The notes beneath the pieces are model-generated. The model was not told the origin of the DNA and made no database searches. It saw only the letters and a program-made list of their open reading frames with translations. 64,000 nucleotides of DNA from Pholiota molesta (taxonomy: Eukaryota > Basidiomycota > Agaricomycetes > Agaricales > Strophariaceae): the NCBI GenBank assembly GCA_014925825.1, contig JACGCK010000064.1:62001-126000 (forward strand). The letters are read 5' to 3'. Of this stretch, positions 1 to 12,436 are shown one piece after another (within the stretch, counting starts at the first letter, position 1; every line of letters begins with the position of its first letter). The position numbers and the translations under genes are program-made.

Positions 1-2001
1 GACGCAGCTCCAGACTCTGCTCATTGAGCCCCTCCGAGAGATCGACGATCTTGACGCTCTTCTGCTGCGTCCACTCTTCCTCATCGTCGACGGCCTTGAT
101 GAAGCCGGGGATCCACAATCGCAAGAGTATATCCTGGCAGTTCTTGGAGAGGCCATGGAAGAGCTCCCCATCCCCTGTTCTTCCTCATTGCCAGCCGTCC
201 TGAGCAACATGTCCGAGAAGCCTTCAACGAAGACTTGTTGGCTGGTATGACTGCAACCTTAGTCCTGGACGATACCTACAAGCCCGATGCAGATATTCGA
301 ATTTTCCTTGATGCAAAGTTCCAGGAGATCAAGAGGAAACACCCTTCTCGAGCTCGCTTCCCTGTTCCGTGGCCTTCAGACAAAGACATGAGTCGCCTGG
401 TGGAAAAATCCTCGGGGCAGTTTATCTATGCCGCTACTGTCATGAAATATCTCGAGTCCCGTCGCCATCTCCCCGCTGAACGCTTACAGATTATTTTTGG
501 GCTGACGAGCCCTGGAAATGACACGCCTTTCGCTGAGCTGGACGCGTTGTACAATCATATATTTTCCTCCGTCGGTGATATTGACAAAGTCATCGACTTG
601 TTTTGTGTCCTCCTCCTCTTCACTAACAAGAGCACGGTCGCGAAGACGCCGACTGAAATCGAAGAGTTTCTCTTCCTTATACCGGGCGAAATAGATATCA
701 TACTCAGCGAGCTACATTCAATCATTTCTGTACCGTCTCCGGATGATCCAAAGGGAATTCTGCGAGTCTCGCACGCTTCGTTGAGCGATTTCCTTTTAGA
801 CCGTTCCCGAGCTGGCAAATTCTTTATCGACACTGGGGTGGGTCACGCAAAAATTGCTTCACTCCTCCTGAAACACATGGAGCAAGAATGTATGTTTCTT
901 ACCTATGCCCAAACGTGCGAATATCTAACAGATAGCTTCACTGACCAATTTCAATTCTAGCGAAACGTTGGAGAGAGCTAGCTCTAGCCTTTTTTGAGCA
1001 TGTTTCCAAGGCCGCTGGAACTGGCGAGTTTCTCGACGCCTTGTATGAGCTCGATTTGACAGCCTTTCTCAACCTTCTGTCTGACTACGTGACACCAAAG
1101 CGAGGTCCTAAGCCGATAGTCTTTTGGTCCAAAGTTCACGTTGACGACCGTTGGCCAAATCTCCCCAAATTCTTGTTTTGGCTACAGAAATATGTGAGTA
1201 TTTCAGCAACAACTCATCATTTCCATCGCTCACTGTGTTCTACCTGTATGATTGCATTTAGCGCCATACGGACCCGAGTAAAGACTTGGCGAAACATTTC
1301 GCAAACAGCACTGATGCGTGGCTCCTAACGCAGCTAGCGCTCTATCCGCAGATGCCGGGAACTACCCATCTCCTCACAGCTGCCACTTTGTTCAAGGAGT
1401 TTCAGTCTTTCTACTCAGAGATATTCGACATGATAGACAACCGTACGAACTGGGATCCAGATGATGTGTCCGATATGAAACAGATCGATCCCATTCGTTT
1501 CTTCACTGCACACCAATGTCCAGAATCTAAGGACTACTACGAGTATATTGCCAAGTTTCTGAATGATTTGTCGCGCTCGGGCGAATTTTTTATCGGTTCG
1601 GAACAGTATGGCGCTTTTGCGAAGCTCTTAATTGAATATCTTCTTACGCAGTAAGCATTTCATTCCCTCGTACTTTCGGTATTTTTAATTGACCAGCTGC
1701 TAAATGACCGTACTTTTTAGAGACCTCAGTGACAACAAAAGGTGGAAAATGCATCCTAAGATTGCACTGGATCTTCTGCCCCAGACATTGTCAAAAGCAA
1801 TACGGACGGCGGAATTTGCGGCATTTTTGGAGACTCATGTCGACTATCTGACATGTTCTGATAAAGAGAACGTACTTTATTCAGAACTGAATAACGTTGT
1901 AGATTCCATTAAGGTGTATGCGAGGGTATATAATTTCTATCATTCGCAACATGCATCTTGTTAATTTCGCTTATATCCTCCAGGAATTATCTCAATCATG
2001 A
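1..2001 (+). CDS. NACHT-type P-loop NTPase, 3' part (5' end outside window)
   Basis: The left edge cuts into a STAND/NACHT NTPase of the kind greatly expanded in Agaricomycetes. The first residues read the Walker B strand FLIVDGLDEAGD, followed by the LIASRPEQHVREAF element typical of fungal NACHT proteins; the rest is the helical region downstream. The P-loop lies outside the window. Exons by frame and splice signals: 1-889, 961-1193, 1262-1650, 1721-1913, 1984-2001, ending TCATGA. Frame changes once near 172-180, in a CCCC run between the Walker B segment and LIASRPEQ; one extra C would join the frames, so this is a single-base deletion or a sequencing error. These proteins are thought to act in signalling or heterokaryon/self-recognition, but the effector and sensor domains are not visible. 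Confidence 0.8.
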
Positions 2002-2629
2002 TAATTAGTCTATGTACATGTACATAGAGGGGGCACTGCGTAGACCGACGGGCATACGTTGTGTCGGTCTGACCATTCTAAAAATAGAATCTATTTAAAG
2101 ACAGCCCGACATATATACCTTGAAAATTCCAGCGCATGATCCAGAAACCAGGTGTTTCCCAGAAGCCGGACAGCGGAACGGAGCCTAGCGAAGCTGAAGC
2201 TAACGAAAAGGTCAGATCCAGTTAACAATGCTTCTCAAATCACGACCTTCTGGAACTCCTGAAGGCTGAGGGACAATTATCTGAATACTTACTGTAAGGC
2301 TCGACCTTGTTTTTGTATTTTTTATATAACCGCATCATCCCATCTTCAACCATATGTTGTAAATATAACCAGAGCTGACAGGCGCTATCAGACTTCGACG
2401 CCTTTCAGTACTCCGTCGACGCTCGTTCGACAGGGTAGAAACGGCGAAATATAAATAAATGTCACGTGCCCACGCTAAAAATATAAGACTGTGACACTGA
2501 TGCTGGTTGCCTTCCTTCCCTTCTCACAGTTCATGCAATCCCGCTGAGTCTTTACTGCGTACACCCACATTCTTTCCATACCTCGCTCTCTCCATTCAAC
2601 TTTCTCAAAAAAGACCATCCATATTCGAC
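2002..2629. other. intergenic, putative promoter of the next gene
   Basis: No coding signal on either strand. It separates the end of the NACHT gene from the secreted protein gene. A CACGTG E-box-like palindrome lies near 2463, about 165 bp before the next start codon; whether it is bound is unknown. Confidence 0.5.
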
Positions 2630-4464
2630 ATGCTTTGGTCTCTTCTCACCGCGGTCGTGTTCGCTGGAGTTCACGGAGCAGCAGCAGCAGGCCCCTCGGG
2701 CTGCGTCTCGTTCGACATCAACTGGAATTTGCTGGCGTTTGGATTCAATGGGAAGGATTACAACGCGGGAACCCAGGATACCTGGACTACGTCTACAGGT
2801 ATGTTCTACCATCTCTTATAGGGGCAGCTAATCAAATTTTCTTACAGCACCGACCGACATCACGGCGCAGGGACGTCCGTAAGTATCTTTCTTGTCCCCT
2901 CAGGGATCAAAACATACTTAACCGCTCAACGCTATACAGGCCATTTAACTCGGCCAACACGACTTGTTTCCTCTCTGAGGTGAGCTCTTTTTTTCGACCA
3001 GGTCGGGGAAAAGGGGGTTGTGATGCACCACCGGCAAATTCGAAACATGGGTCAAACGATGCCGATACATTGCAAACCATCGCATTTCCGTCTATTTAGC
3101 CATGAAGACCGTTCATACCGACCTTGTGTCATTAAGAACCTTCGATCAACTTATTTACTCATGCCCTTCCCTAGTTCACAAACGCAATCTACGTTCTTAA
3201 CGCCGATAGCGCCAACCCCTCCTCAATCTATATCTACGACGCCACCGCCAAATCATGGTCGACGCAAGCTGTGACCACTGGTACATTCGACCCAACTAAC
3301 TATGCCACCATCCTCGACCACGACACGAACGTTTTCTGTATGTCACAACCTCGGTTCCTTTTTTATCACGATCCTGATGCTCCACAGATGCGTACTCCAA
3401 TGGCAACATTTTCTCATTGGACATGGCCCTCCTGAAAGCTGCGAACTCGACGCCTATTCCATGGAATGACGTACAGTCGCCCGACCTGTCTGTTGGCACT
3501 GACATAGCAGCAACCCAAACACCCGGTTGGTCCCATTTACTCTTTTGCGACGAGTTTTACGGGCTGACGAGGCCGCTTGTTGTTGTTAGGCGCTAACACA
3601 CAAGGATACCAACCAACCATTGCGCTTGCGCAGAACCACGTACATTTCTTCGGTGTGCCAGGCTTGCCTGCTGGAAGTCTCAAAATCTTTGTGATTCACT
3701 GTATGTTTCATTCCATTAAATTTGTGCTGTCTCCTCGGGCTAAGTGACTGAATTGGCGGTAGTCTCGTTCATGCAACCTGCGCCTCAGTCTTACGGCAAC
3801 TTCCCAACCTCGCACGGAAAGACGGCATCCTTCTTCCTCACTGAAGGAGTAAGCTTCACTCTTTATTTTTCCGAATTCCGTCTAATTTATTCTACTAATA
3901 GGTACAGCAAGAATTCGCGTTTATCCCCGATGATGGCAGCGCGACATACGTGATCAACGTCGAGGTTCTTACGCTTGATTTGTGTTCCTTCCCATCTACT
4001 AGCTAACTGAGTTCGGTTCAGACAAACACGACCAAGACCCTCACCGGCCCTCCTCAACAGGATCCTCTTGCGTCATACTACGCATCCACTTCCGCGCTTG
4101 TCCAGTTGACCTCCTCCGGCCAAGTCGCGTTCCTGGCGTACAACCCCAACACCACGACCAGCGGTAAGCCCATCCCTCCTCTTCCCGTTGTATCCAACTC
4201 AATAATAATCCGCACGACACTGCAGGCGGTACCTGGACGACGATCACCAGCCTGCCCAAAGCAACCTCGGCGTCGTCCTCCTCGTCCACAGGCGCTTCGA
4301 CCGCGGGTGGTGCGGTGCCCAGCGGATCGGTGCCTAAGGATACTAGCGGCAACAGCACGTCCTCGACGAAGGGCAGCTCTGCCGCGATGAAGATGGGCGG
4401 ACACAGCGTCGTCGGCGCGGTGCTCGCCATCGCGCTGACTGCGGCGGGTATCATGACGCTCTAA
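2630..4464 (+). CDS. secreted, GPI-anchored protein of unknown function
   Basis: Ten exons: 2630-2798, 2848-2878, 2940-2979, 3175-3337, 3388-3525, 3590-3700, 3763-3848, 3902-3964, 4022-4163, 4226-4464. They splice into a 393-residue protein with no frame errors. It starts with a signal peptide (MLWSLLTAVVFAGVHGAAA) and ends with a Ser/Thr-rich stretch and a hydrophobic tail (GAVLAIALTAAGIMTL) without charged residues after it, the pattern of a GPI-anchor signal. The middle is rich in beta-type segments (IYIYDATAKSWS, IFSLDMALLK) resembling kelch-like beta-propeller repeats of fungal surface proteins, but no motif is clear enough to name a family. The third intron (2980-3174) is much longer than the others. 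Probably at the plasma membrane or cell wall. Confidence 0.8.
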
Positions 4465-5220
4465 ACGCCCCGCGACGCTCTGTTTGTCATACGACGTGGT
4501 GAAGTGGTAGGGCGGTGATCCAGTACATATGTTTTGCCTAATGTGTTCTCCATGCATGCATGTTTTTTTTGCGTTGTTTTTGTGCACGCCGTCCTTCTGT
4601 TCCTACTTTGCGATTGCTTACTCTTATCTTGTCGCGCTTTTTTGGACTTATCACCATTGTTCTTCATCATTTTACGCTAAGCGTAATGGAATAGCACTAC
4701 TCTATACAGATTATACGCCACCTCCTCTGGATCTTGCCTTCTCTCCCCCTGCATACGGACAATCAGACCCTTATAATACCATTGGATTTCTCCTCCCTCT
4801 CACCATACTGTGGATCCATGTATGATGCTTCCGCGCTTCACGCACCTGTTTACCCTCTCGCCTCCAGTGGTCCGCCATGTCCCCATCTATTCTACTTAAT
4901 ACTTAAGTCCTCTTCACGCCTGTGGACATTTATGTTGGATTATACATACACGCTTCTTGCAGAATAGATGATGGGCATTTGATTCAGACAAATATGTGAA
5001 TCGGAATTCTGAGCGTTACCGCCCGTTCTAACCTTAACCGACATGATATTGACTTTGCACGCGTCAACGAGGATTTAAAAATGAAGAAGGAAGATTTCTG
5101 TACAAGCAACCAGCTACTGAAATACAAGAAAGAGCCGATGAATGGGATATATATACATTGAAGTTGGTTAACCATAAAGTGGAAGTAGACTGGCGCCAAT
5201 GGCGTTCCTATTGTGCCCTT
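4465..5220. other. intergenic between convergent genes
   Basis: T- and C-rich 3' flank shared by the secreted protein gene (+) and the dioxygenase gene (-), which end facing each other. No convincing gene or repeat seen. Confidence 0.5.
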
Positions 5221-6497
5221 TCAAGCAGCAGTGCCCTCCTTGGGGACCTCAGCCTGGGGCGTGAGGCGCACAGCATGCCTACGGAAAGTAGGGCCATAGT
5301 CAGGCGTCGCAGAGTGCGCCGTCACCCGGTTATCCCACACCACGACCGTCCCCGGCTCATACCGTGCGCGGATCTGGAAGTCCGCGCCCTTCGCGAGGTG
5401 GTCGTACAGGAACTTCAGCAAGAACTCGGACTCCTCCTGGCGGAAGCCGACGATGTGGCGCGTGAAGCCCGGGTTCACGTACAGCGCCTTCTCGCCGGTG
5501 ACGGGGTGCACGCGCACGAGCGGGTGCTCCGTCTCGACGGGCACGCGGCGCACGGGGCCGCCGCGCTTGCGCGCGAAGTCGGCCTGGGCGACGGCGGAGT
5601 GCACCGCGCGCAGGCCCTCGAGGCGCTTCTGGAACGCGGGCGAGAGGCGGTTGTACGCCTCGACTTGGGAGAGGAAGAGGGTGTCGCCGCCGCCGACCTC
5701 GGGCTGGTCGAGGATGAAGAAGAACGTGGTGCCGGGGGGCTGCTTCTCGTAGGAGACGTCGGAGTGCCATTGTGTGTGGTTGGCGCGGTTGGTGCCGGCG
5801 TACTCTGCGAAGCGGTCGTGTTGGGCATCACGGTAGACTGTAGAGGGTAATGTTATTTCACAGTTCGTATATATGGACGAGCAGATACGGACCGACGTGG
5901 AACTCAGGGTATCCCTTCACGTTTCCAGACGTAGGATGCCTCTGGATGGGGCCAAAGTGCTTGGCCAATTCGATCTGGCGGTCAGGGCCAAGGTCCTTGA
6001 AGTCTTGATCGCGGAAGATGACGACCTTTCGCTCTGCAACAAAGAGAGCGAGCTCGTCCAGACCCTCCTTGCTCAACTGAGAGATCTGGACACCAGTGAC
6101 TTCGGTACCAAGGTATGGGCTGATGTGCTTCGTCTTGACATTTGGGGTGAGGAGATGAGGCTTCTTGGGGTCGGCGCGAAGACCAGGATCGGAGTGCTCT
6201 GTAATCGGGAGTAGTATCAGAAGATAAAAGCAGGGTACAAGGAGGAGCGCACATACCAAAGAGTTCGGTAGGAGGGAACTTCTCGGCGGGGTCGAAGTAC
6301 GGGTAGTAAAATGGGTAAGAAGGGCCCTGAAGACGACATGGGATCTAAGCGACATTTGGAACGCAATTAGCCTGAATCGAACAGACCTTATCGGCAACCT
6401 CAGCGGCTGGCGCAGCCTCCTGGGTTTTGAGGTTCTGCTTTGCAGCCTCGATGGGGTCGGTAGTGACCGATTGAATTTCAGCGACGGAAGGAGCCAT
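5221..6497 (-). CDS. TauD/JLP1-family 2-oxoglutarate- and Fe(II)-dependent dioxygenase
   Basis: Four exons (6497-6387, 6326-6257, 6198-5893, 5837-5221) encode 367 residues, close to yeast JLP1. The family oxidises sulfonates such as taurine, releasing sulfite for sulfur supply, or related substrates, using 2-oxoglutarate and O2. Visible Fe(II) ligands are the HxD pair in TQWHSDVSYE (about residues 187-189) and the distal His in NRVTAHSATPDY (about 337), followed by FRRHAVRL whose Arg should hold 2-oxoglutarate. An N-terminal FDPAEKFPPTELFEHSDPG segment matches fungal members. Start chosen at 6497: a TATA box at 6553-6563 would put the transcription start near 6530, downstream of the alternative in-frame ATG at 6539. 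Ends in EGTAA, no targeting signal seen. The actual substrate cannot be told from sequence. Confidence 0.88.
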
Positions 6498-6552
6498 TTC
6501 AATGGAAGATGCGAGGCGACGATTTGTGCCTCTAATCAATCCGCAGGCTCTG

Positions 6553-6563
6553 CTTTTATATCC
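6553..6563 (-). promoter_or_regulatory. TATA box of the dioxygenase gene
   Basis: On the minus strand it reads GGATATAAAAG, 56 bp upstream of the chosen ATG. Its spacing supports the start at 6497 over the in-frame ATG at 6539. Confidence 0.6.
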
Positions 6564-7085
6564 AGCGTCTCCATTGTATCAGCTACGGCAGCATAGCAGA
6601 ATGAGCGCAATACAGAAGCAATATGGTCTGTCGACGACGCAATACCTGGATAGATATCCGAGAAAGCTGAGCACGCCTTTGGGTGCAACCTTATCTATCT
6701 TAGAATAAGTCAATAGCATCAGGTGATGGAATGGGGGTCTGGAATGCTCGTACTCAGTGGCTCTGAGTGTAGACTGTTGCCCAAAACAAGACGAAAGTGA
6801 CGCGCTTTAGTAGGGCGATTGCGCAAGACCTACGAGTTCACGGTTAGGTTTCCGCGGTCTTGGCCTTTTCCACCACGATATGTCCTGGCTCCGAAGTCAA
6901 AGTAGAGATAAGCGGCTAAGCCTTCAAATTCAAAATGAATAATACACATACAAAAACTGGACATGGACGTCGGACGGTGAACGTTTGAACCGTAAAAGAC
7001 AAATGTTTGCGAAGATGTGCCTTCCGGAAGATGCCGTTAAGTTTCAAAATGCGAAGGTGCAGTGAGAGTGTGGCAGAGCAAAAAT
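6564..7085. other. intergenic, nothing recognised
   Basis: Upstream of the dioxygenase gene and 3' of the tRNA gene. Only short open frames lacking splice or codon-bias support. Confidence 0.5.
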
Positions 7086-7168
7086 TCGGGTACGGGGAAT
7101 CGAACCCCGAGCTGCCGCGATCGTAAGTATATGAGAGGCGGCAATGTTAGCCGTTACACCATACCCGA
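7086..7168 (-). tRNA. tRNA-Glu(CTC) with a 12-nt intron
   Basis: Read on the minus strand: acceptor stem TCGGGTA pairs with TACCCGA; D-arm GTGT/ACAT around AACGGCTA; anticodon stem GCCGC/GCGGC; loop CTCTCA then C with anticodon CTC; T-arm CGGGG-TTCGATT-CCCCG. A 12-nt insertion (TATACTTACGAT) sits between positions 37 and 38, the canonical place for a nuclear tRNA intron. The overall form matches eukaryotic tRNA-Glu(CTC). The CCA end is not encoded, as expected for a nuclear gene. Confidence 0.9.
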
Positions 7169-7628
7169 CTTCCCGATCATTTGTTACAGCTTTATTTTGC
7201 ATGCACGGGCTGAAGGCAGGAGCGCCGATGTTCGACGCGCCAGGCCCAAGTACAATTTCTCTCTCCATTACCTTCACAAATGTCCAACGTTCAAAGTTCA
7301 AACGTTCAAACGTTCATGCATCAATATTTCCAATGTCAAGTGAGGCAGCGTAATTGAGCGGAGATCAAACAAATACTTTCCGACCGGCACCTAGAGCCTG
7401 TAGCCATTGCCAAGCTATCCATCTCTTCGACGTTATATGTACCCTCGCCTTGAATTCCCGGCTTCCTGGAAAACCTTGCCAATATCCATCGACAATACCC
7501 TGCTGTATCATACACTGTATACCTGACAAGTCTCCCAACACGTCGCCTGCAGCCCGCTTCAGCATTCGTACTTTTCCGAGCCTGTAGCCGTTCCGACTCA
7601 ACCCACAACCCACAAAGGATAGATTCTC
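7169..7628. other. intergenic upstream of the CorA-like gene
   Basis: Contains a short imperfect direct repeat of a GTTCAAA(C) unit near 7280-7315 and no convincing gene. The 5' part is the internal promoter context of the minus-strand tRNA. Confidence 0.45.
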
Positions 7629-9824
7629 ATGTCACAAAACACTCTTACGCTGGAGCAACCGTTCTCAAACCACTCCAAAATCCCTACGCCAACTCACAGA
7701 CATGCAGCCCCTTCAAGTGCGCGATTTCCAACCGCAAATGCTGCATCCCGTTAATCCAATATCTTGTTAGCGCCATGGCCGTTCGTTGACATCGACGACG
7801 AGGTGATTATCTACCAAAACCTCCTAAATATGAAAAGGCATCTGACGATGTAACAGGTCGATCCTAGTAGGATTCAGGATCCTGATAGCCATATCGTTCT
7901 TTCCGCTGCAGCCTGCGACCACAAGCAGACGCCCGATCAGGAAGTGTGCTGGTGCAAATATCCCCAGTCGTTCTATCCGAACTGGACCCCACGACAGCAG
8001 AAGAAAGCGAAACTGACCAAGATATTGGAGAGACGCATGGAGCGATGCACGATACACTACCTCGATGTAAACCAGGATGGTTCTTTCGTTGATGCAGGGA
8101 CGAGAGAGGTGACCGACAGGACGGTGGACAGCCATTGGAAGGCGATCCAGGAAGAAGTAAGTAACCCCAATTCCGTGGATTTTTTCTATATTTCTCAACT
8201 CATACTTCAGAGGAATCAAAGCGTCCATGTTCGCGCGTTGTTCGTCGAAGGCTTGTCTGGCAACGTATTGCAGATACTGGGCACTCGCTACAATCTCGAG
8301 CCATTTTTCTTCTCATCGACGATTGGATGGATACCTTCGCGACACCAGTCGAACGTGGTCCCATACGAGTCTGACCGTAAGCACAACTTTCCTGTCCACT
8401 TTTTGAACCCATAGCTAAACTCCTCTATGTAGATATCACCATCACCCTGACGTTCATCCGCCCCATGACCGACCAAACGACCTCCATAGCGGAGCTGACA
8501 ACCGCCCGCCCCAGAAAGACAGAATGGGTCATCGACACACACGCGCCGCTCACCCTCCGGTCCAACAACGTCGTGCTGCTCGCCGACCAGCTCGCCGTGC
8601 ACATGGTCCGCGCACGCACCGGCAGCACCATCATCTCCCTGCACCCGAACAAGGCGCAGCGCGCGACGTCCGCGCAGACGCTGCACGACCGCGTGCACAC
8701 CGCGGGGCGCTCCGTGTACTGGGGCAGCATCTTCACGGACACGCGCGACCCGACGTTCGTGCTGCTGAGCGTGCTGTGGTACGCGCTCTACGCGTGGGAC
8801 GAGGCGCAGGAGCATCTGTATGCGCACATCTGCTTCCTGGAGTCGGAGGTGATGTCGACGAACGACGCGCAGCTGACGGAGGAGCTGCACGCCGTGCGCG
8901 CGCATCTGATGTATTTCGAGGCGCTGCTGGAGGATTTCCGGAAGACGGTGCAGTTTGTGCAGGACACGCCGGCGCAGAGCTTGCTGCCCCGGGAAGGCGA
9001 GGAGGAGACGGAGGAGCAGTTGCGCTCGAAAGAGACGATGAAGCGGGAGTGCGGGAATATGTTGACAGAGATTGCCAGGCTCGAGAGGAGTAGGGACTTG
9101 CAGGACCAGCGCGTCAAGAACGTGATGGATTTGGTATGCGTTTGCCCCTCTTCCGTTGATATTGTGCTAATCCTGAGTCGCAATCAGGTGTTCAGTATGG
9201 TCAACATCGAAGAAAGTAGGAACATGCAGAAGCTGACTGAAGCGTCGATGAGAGACAGCGCAGGTATGTCCGTCGGGAATCTGAACTTCCTATTTCTTAC
9301 ACTCTCTCTTCTAGCCATCAAGCAAATATCGTATATGACCATGGTGTTCGCGCCTGCTATATTCGTAGCCGTACGTTCGAGCTCACTCCCGCAGCACACA
9401 TCCCACAGAATACTGAGCCTCCCTTCTCCTCCTTACACAGGGCGTCTTCGGCATGAACATCGCCGAGCTGAACCCCGGCTCCTACGGCACGCTCGCGCAC
9501 TACATGGCCATCGCCGTCCCCTTCACCATCTTCACGATCTGGATCATCGTCGCGTACCAGATCCAGATCAGGGACCCGCACGGCGCGGAGGGGGCGTCCG
9601 ACGCCGCGGTGGAGCGGGGTGCGCACGCAGGCTCGGGCGCGCTCCTGCAGGAGCGCCGCGCGGTGGGGCTGCGGCGGCTGGCGTTCTGGGAGCGGCTGTG
9701 GTGGCCTGTGCTGCTGATGTCGACGATGATGGAGCGCCAGCGGCTGAGGAAGGAGAGGCGGAGGGCGATGACGCGGGTGCGTACTATGAGTACGAATCCG
9801 ACTTTTGATCTCAGGGACGGGTAG
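7629..9824 (+). CDS. CorA-like Mg2+ transporter family protein
   Basis: Eight exons: 7629-7716, 7771-7802, 7857-8156, 8211-8376, 8433-9133, 9188-9263, 9315-9370, 9441-9824. All frames join cleanly. The large N-terminal part is cytosolic (CKYPQSFYPNW and YLDVNQDGSF segments seen in the basidiomycete subfamily), followed by an acidic, coiled-coil-prone helix (about 8900-9130). The C-terminus has two membrane helices: TM1 (ISYMTMVFAPAIFVAGV) ending in the signature GMN, in VFGMNIAELNPG, and TM2 (MAIAVPFTIFTIWIIVAY), then a basic tail. GMN at the end of TM1 is the selectivity motif of CorA/Mrs2/Alr channels. Whether it sits in the plasma membrane or an organelle is not visible; no signal peptide is seen. 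A truncated duplicate of its last exons lies at 12437-12957. Confidence 0.88.
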
Positions 9825-10059
9825 GCTGTGAAGGGCGTGTTGTGTTGTGTTCTTGGTGACTGTATTGTCTGTCATGATTCCCTATGTATGTTGTCCCATG
9901 TCCAGATGTATATAGCACCGGTTGCGAACAGCTATTTGCTCTTCGTCGAAATAGTTTCTTTGAGAAGACCCCTGAAAACCCGTCACGTGGCACATAATAG
10001 CGCTCTCAACAGAATTCATCAAGAATTCATTGTCAAAGAACACCGATAGCTCGACCACA

Positions 10060-12260
10060 TTAGCATCGTAGCCACGTCTTCAGCGTCTCATACACAGGTC
10101 GAACATCGACCCATACTGCGTGCTCGACCTTCCTCTCACATGTATAACTATGTACGCCCACCACTGCGCTTTCGGACCTGCGTATCTTGGACCTTGGTTC
10201 CTCCGACTCGGAGTCACGCTATCACTATTCCTTCATCCATCCCTTGAGACTACGATCTCGGTGACAAGCTTGATCCACCTTGTGGAGATTGCGTCATTCT
10301 GTAGGCACATCGAACTCGGTCGAGAACCACAAACCTGGTACTCTGAGTTGACTCTGAAGCACCTTCGTCAACAGGGTTACCCCTATGATTTCGTCGATTT
10401 CCACCTATGGCCTTGTCAATACTCTCTTGTTGTATTGATGAACTCGCTTTCAGACTCTTGGACTTTGGGCTCCTCTTGGCCTCTCAGATGACTGAAACCT
10501 AGTAGAAGTGTCGACTAGTATTTCTCAGACCCATGCGCTGGCCCGGCCATATCTGCGGAGTCATATTCTGTCATATTAGCCCTTCCTTGTATTCTGTCCC
10601 CTTGATCCGAGAATGAAGCTCCCAACAGAATTCTAGTCGGTCTACATAGCGCAATTGTAGAGAGCGGGGTCCTTGTCTATTTCGTTTTTCATCAATCCAA
10701 GCGCAGCGCCCACGGCTTCTGCGTCTTATCGATGAAATTTTGATGTCCGCGACTCTGGACCCTTCGTCTCCTTTGTCCATTTCGAGCAGGATAGAGCCGG
10801 GGCGGCACAATCCCACTCCATGGCCGCCTTAGATGCACCGGAACCTCCCTGAAACTCGTCAAATCCTTTGCTTGAAAACGCCTTTTTTGGTTCTCTAGGA
10901 AATTCCGTGGGTCTGCTGGTATGCGACCACATGCCTCGTTCGCTGCTAAGTAGCGCTTACCAGCGAGCCACTCACTTGGGACGATGCTGGAGCCAAACAG
11001 GACCATCCGCTCAGAAATCTATATAAACCCCCCTCCTACCCTCGTCCTCTCTTTAACTCAAACGACGACCATCTCGGGTTTCGAGACGCTTTTGCACAGG
11101 GTGGTTCTACTCAACCATCACTCCTTACCGCATACCATATCGCCCATGTCCACTGCCAACTCACCAAAAAGACTGGTCGTCGTTCCGGGCGGGTGATCAT
11201 GCCCTCATCGTCAGTCCTCATGCCTCGTCGTTCAGTGCGTGAAGATCTCTAACGTTTGATGTTACAGCATAGGACGAGTCTGACAATCTCAGACGGTCCT
11301 GCATGCACTCCTACCCATTATCGCTGGCATACGCCTTCTTGGCCACGTCACACTCAAATCACGGAAACGTGTCGCACACTCAATGCTAGTTGTGCGTAGC
11401 GGACGATGACGCCTCTACCGTAAGTGCTTGTGATGCTCTCTTGGCCTTTCTAATCGGTGCGCTCGTGTAGATTTACCATCAACTCGGCCCTCATCGTCCC
11501 CTGTCGTTCCTGCCGCCCCAGCTAACAATTCGTACAGGTCATGCCATGAGGTAAGGCGTGAACCAGCAGGTGCAGCAGACTTTACGGGTACGCCTTTTTT
11601 TATCCTTGCATCGTGTCTATTCTAACGCCTTCAATGACCTAGATGACAACGCGTCTGTTTCGTTTGCTCGATCCCGTTCGGCTTTCAAATTCTCTACAAT
11701 CACTTTATTCTTATTTTTATCATCTTTCCCACTCGTTCATTGCCTCCTGTCAGCCATCATAGGAATTCGAAAAGACGTTGGGACCTTCAGAAAACGTGAC
11801 GGATTGAGGCCTAGGACTCTTGCAGTCTCTGGCCGAAGGCAACATTCCCGGCTACCGCCAGAGTCTTACGAGATTCTGCTGTGTTGGTACAGCCGGGTGA
11901 GCGCCGTCTCGCCTCGCCTTTGTTGCGCAGTGTCGAAGGGACTCTTCCACCCTCACCCTCCGGGGTGGAATGTAAACGCACGGAGCAGGCTCCTCTGGCT
12001 CATGATAATTCGGGCATGGGGAGCAGAATTCTGCGATGGTAATACGAAAATGTTAAGGTGGCAATGCTTTTCAACTTTTCTTTACATTCATTTTATTTTA
12101 TTGTTACAACAACACTATCAATACATGTAGTCTACCCCCGAAAGGGGCCAATGCGCTACGGCGCCCGTGTGACTTCAACATCAAGCTTGGGGAGAGAGTC
12201 AAATTTCGCAAGATCTTCTCAGGTCTTTCGTCTTCTATCCTCTAATCAAGATTTTATATT
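10060..12260 (+). repeat. dispersed repeat R, copy 1 (inverted relative to 58480-60720)
   Basis: Aligning this segment by eye with the reverse complement of 58480-60720 shows similarity over about 2.2 kb, strongest at 11340-11560 and 11770-12170 (blocks such as CACGGAAACGTGTCGCACAC and TAGTTGTGCGTAGCGGACGA). Both copies keep a TATA-like element (TATATAAACC/TATATAAACCCCC type, near 11020), an ATG followed by a 16-codon frame ending RLVVVPGG, and intron-like pieces with GTAAGTG donor, CTAAT branch site and TAG acceptor (about 11419-11470). No long protein can be read through it. It may be a non-autonomous element, a duplicated decayed gene, or a non-coding transcription unit. Edges are approximate. 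Confidence 0.7.
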
Positions 12261-12436
12261 ACGGTAAATACAGCGCTTGTTCAACGTTCCTGCAACATTC
12301 AGCGCTCAGCGCTCAGCGCTAAAATGATGGCCATCGATGCTTTGGAGTTCGGTTTCAAATTTGGTACTAGTACTTCTGGAATCCTAAATTCTGCAAGTCA
12401 ACCTAGTCAACCATGAGCGTGGTTTCCCGCCCGAAG

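Noticed and set aside
5158..5850. 230-codon plus-strand frame over the dioxygenase gene
   Set aside because: Mirror of the GC-rich last exon of the TauD-like gene; Arg/Val-rich composition typical of a shadow frame.
8288..8905. 205-codon minus-strand frame over the CorA-like gene
   Set aside because: Antisense shadow of the CorA coding exons with Arg-rich low-complexity composition.
10120..10491. 123-codon plus-strand frame in repeat R
   Set aside because: Not conserved in copy 2 at 60260-60600, where the aligned sequence has stops and indels.
11558..12130. 190-codon plus-strand frame in repeat R copy 1
   Set aside because: Copy 2 does not keep it open and no family pattern is visible.
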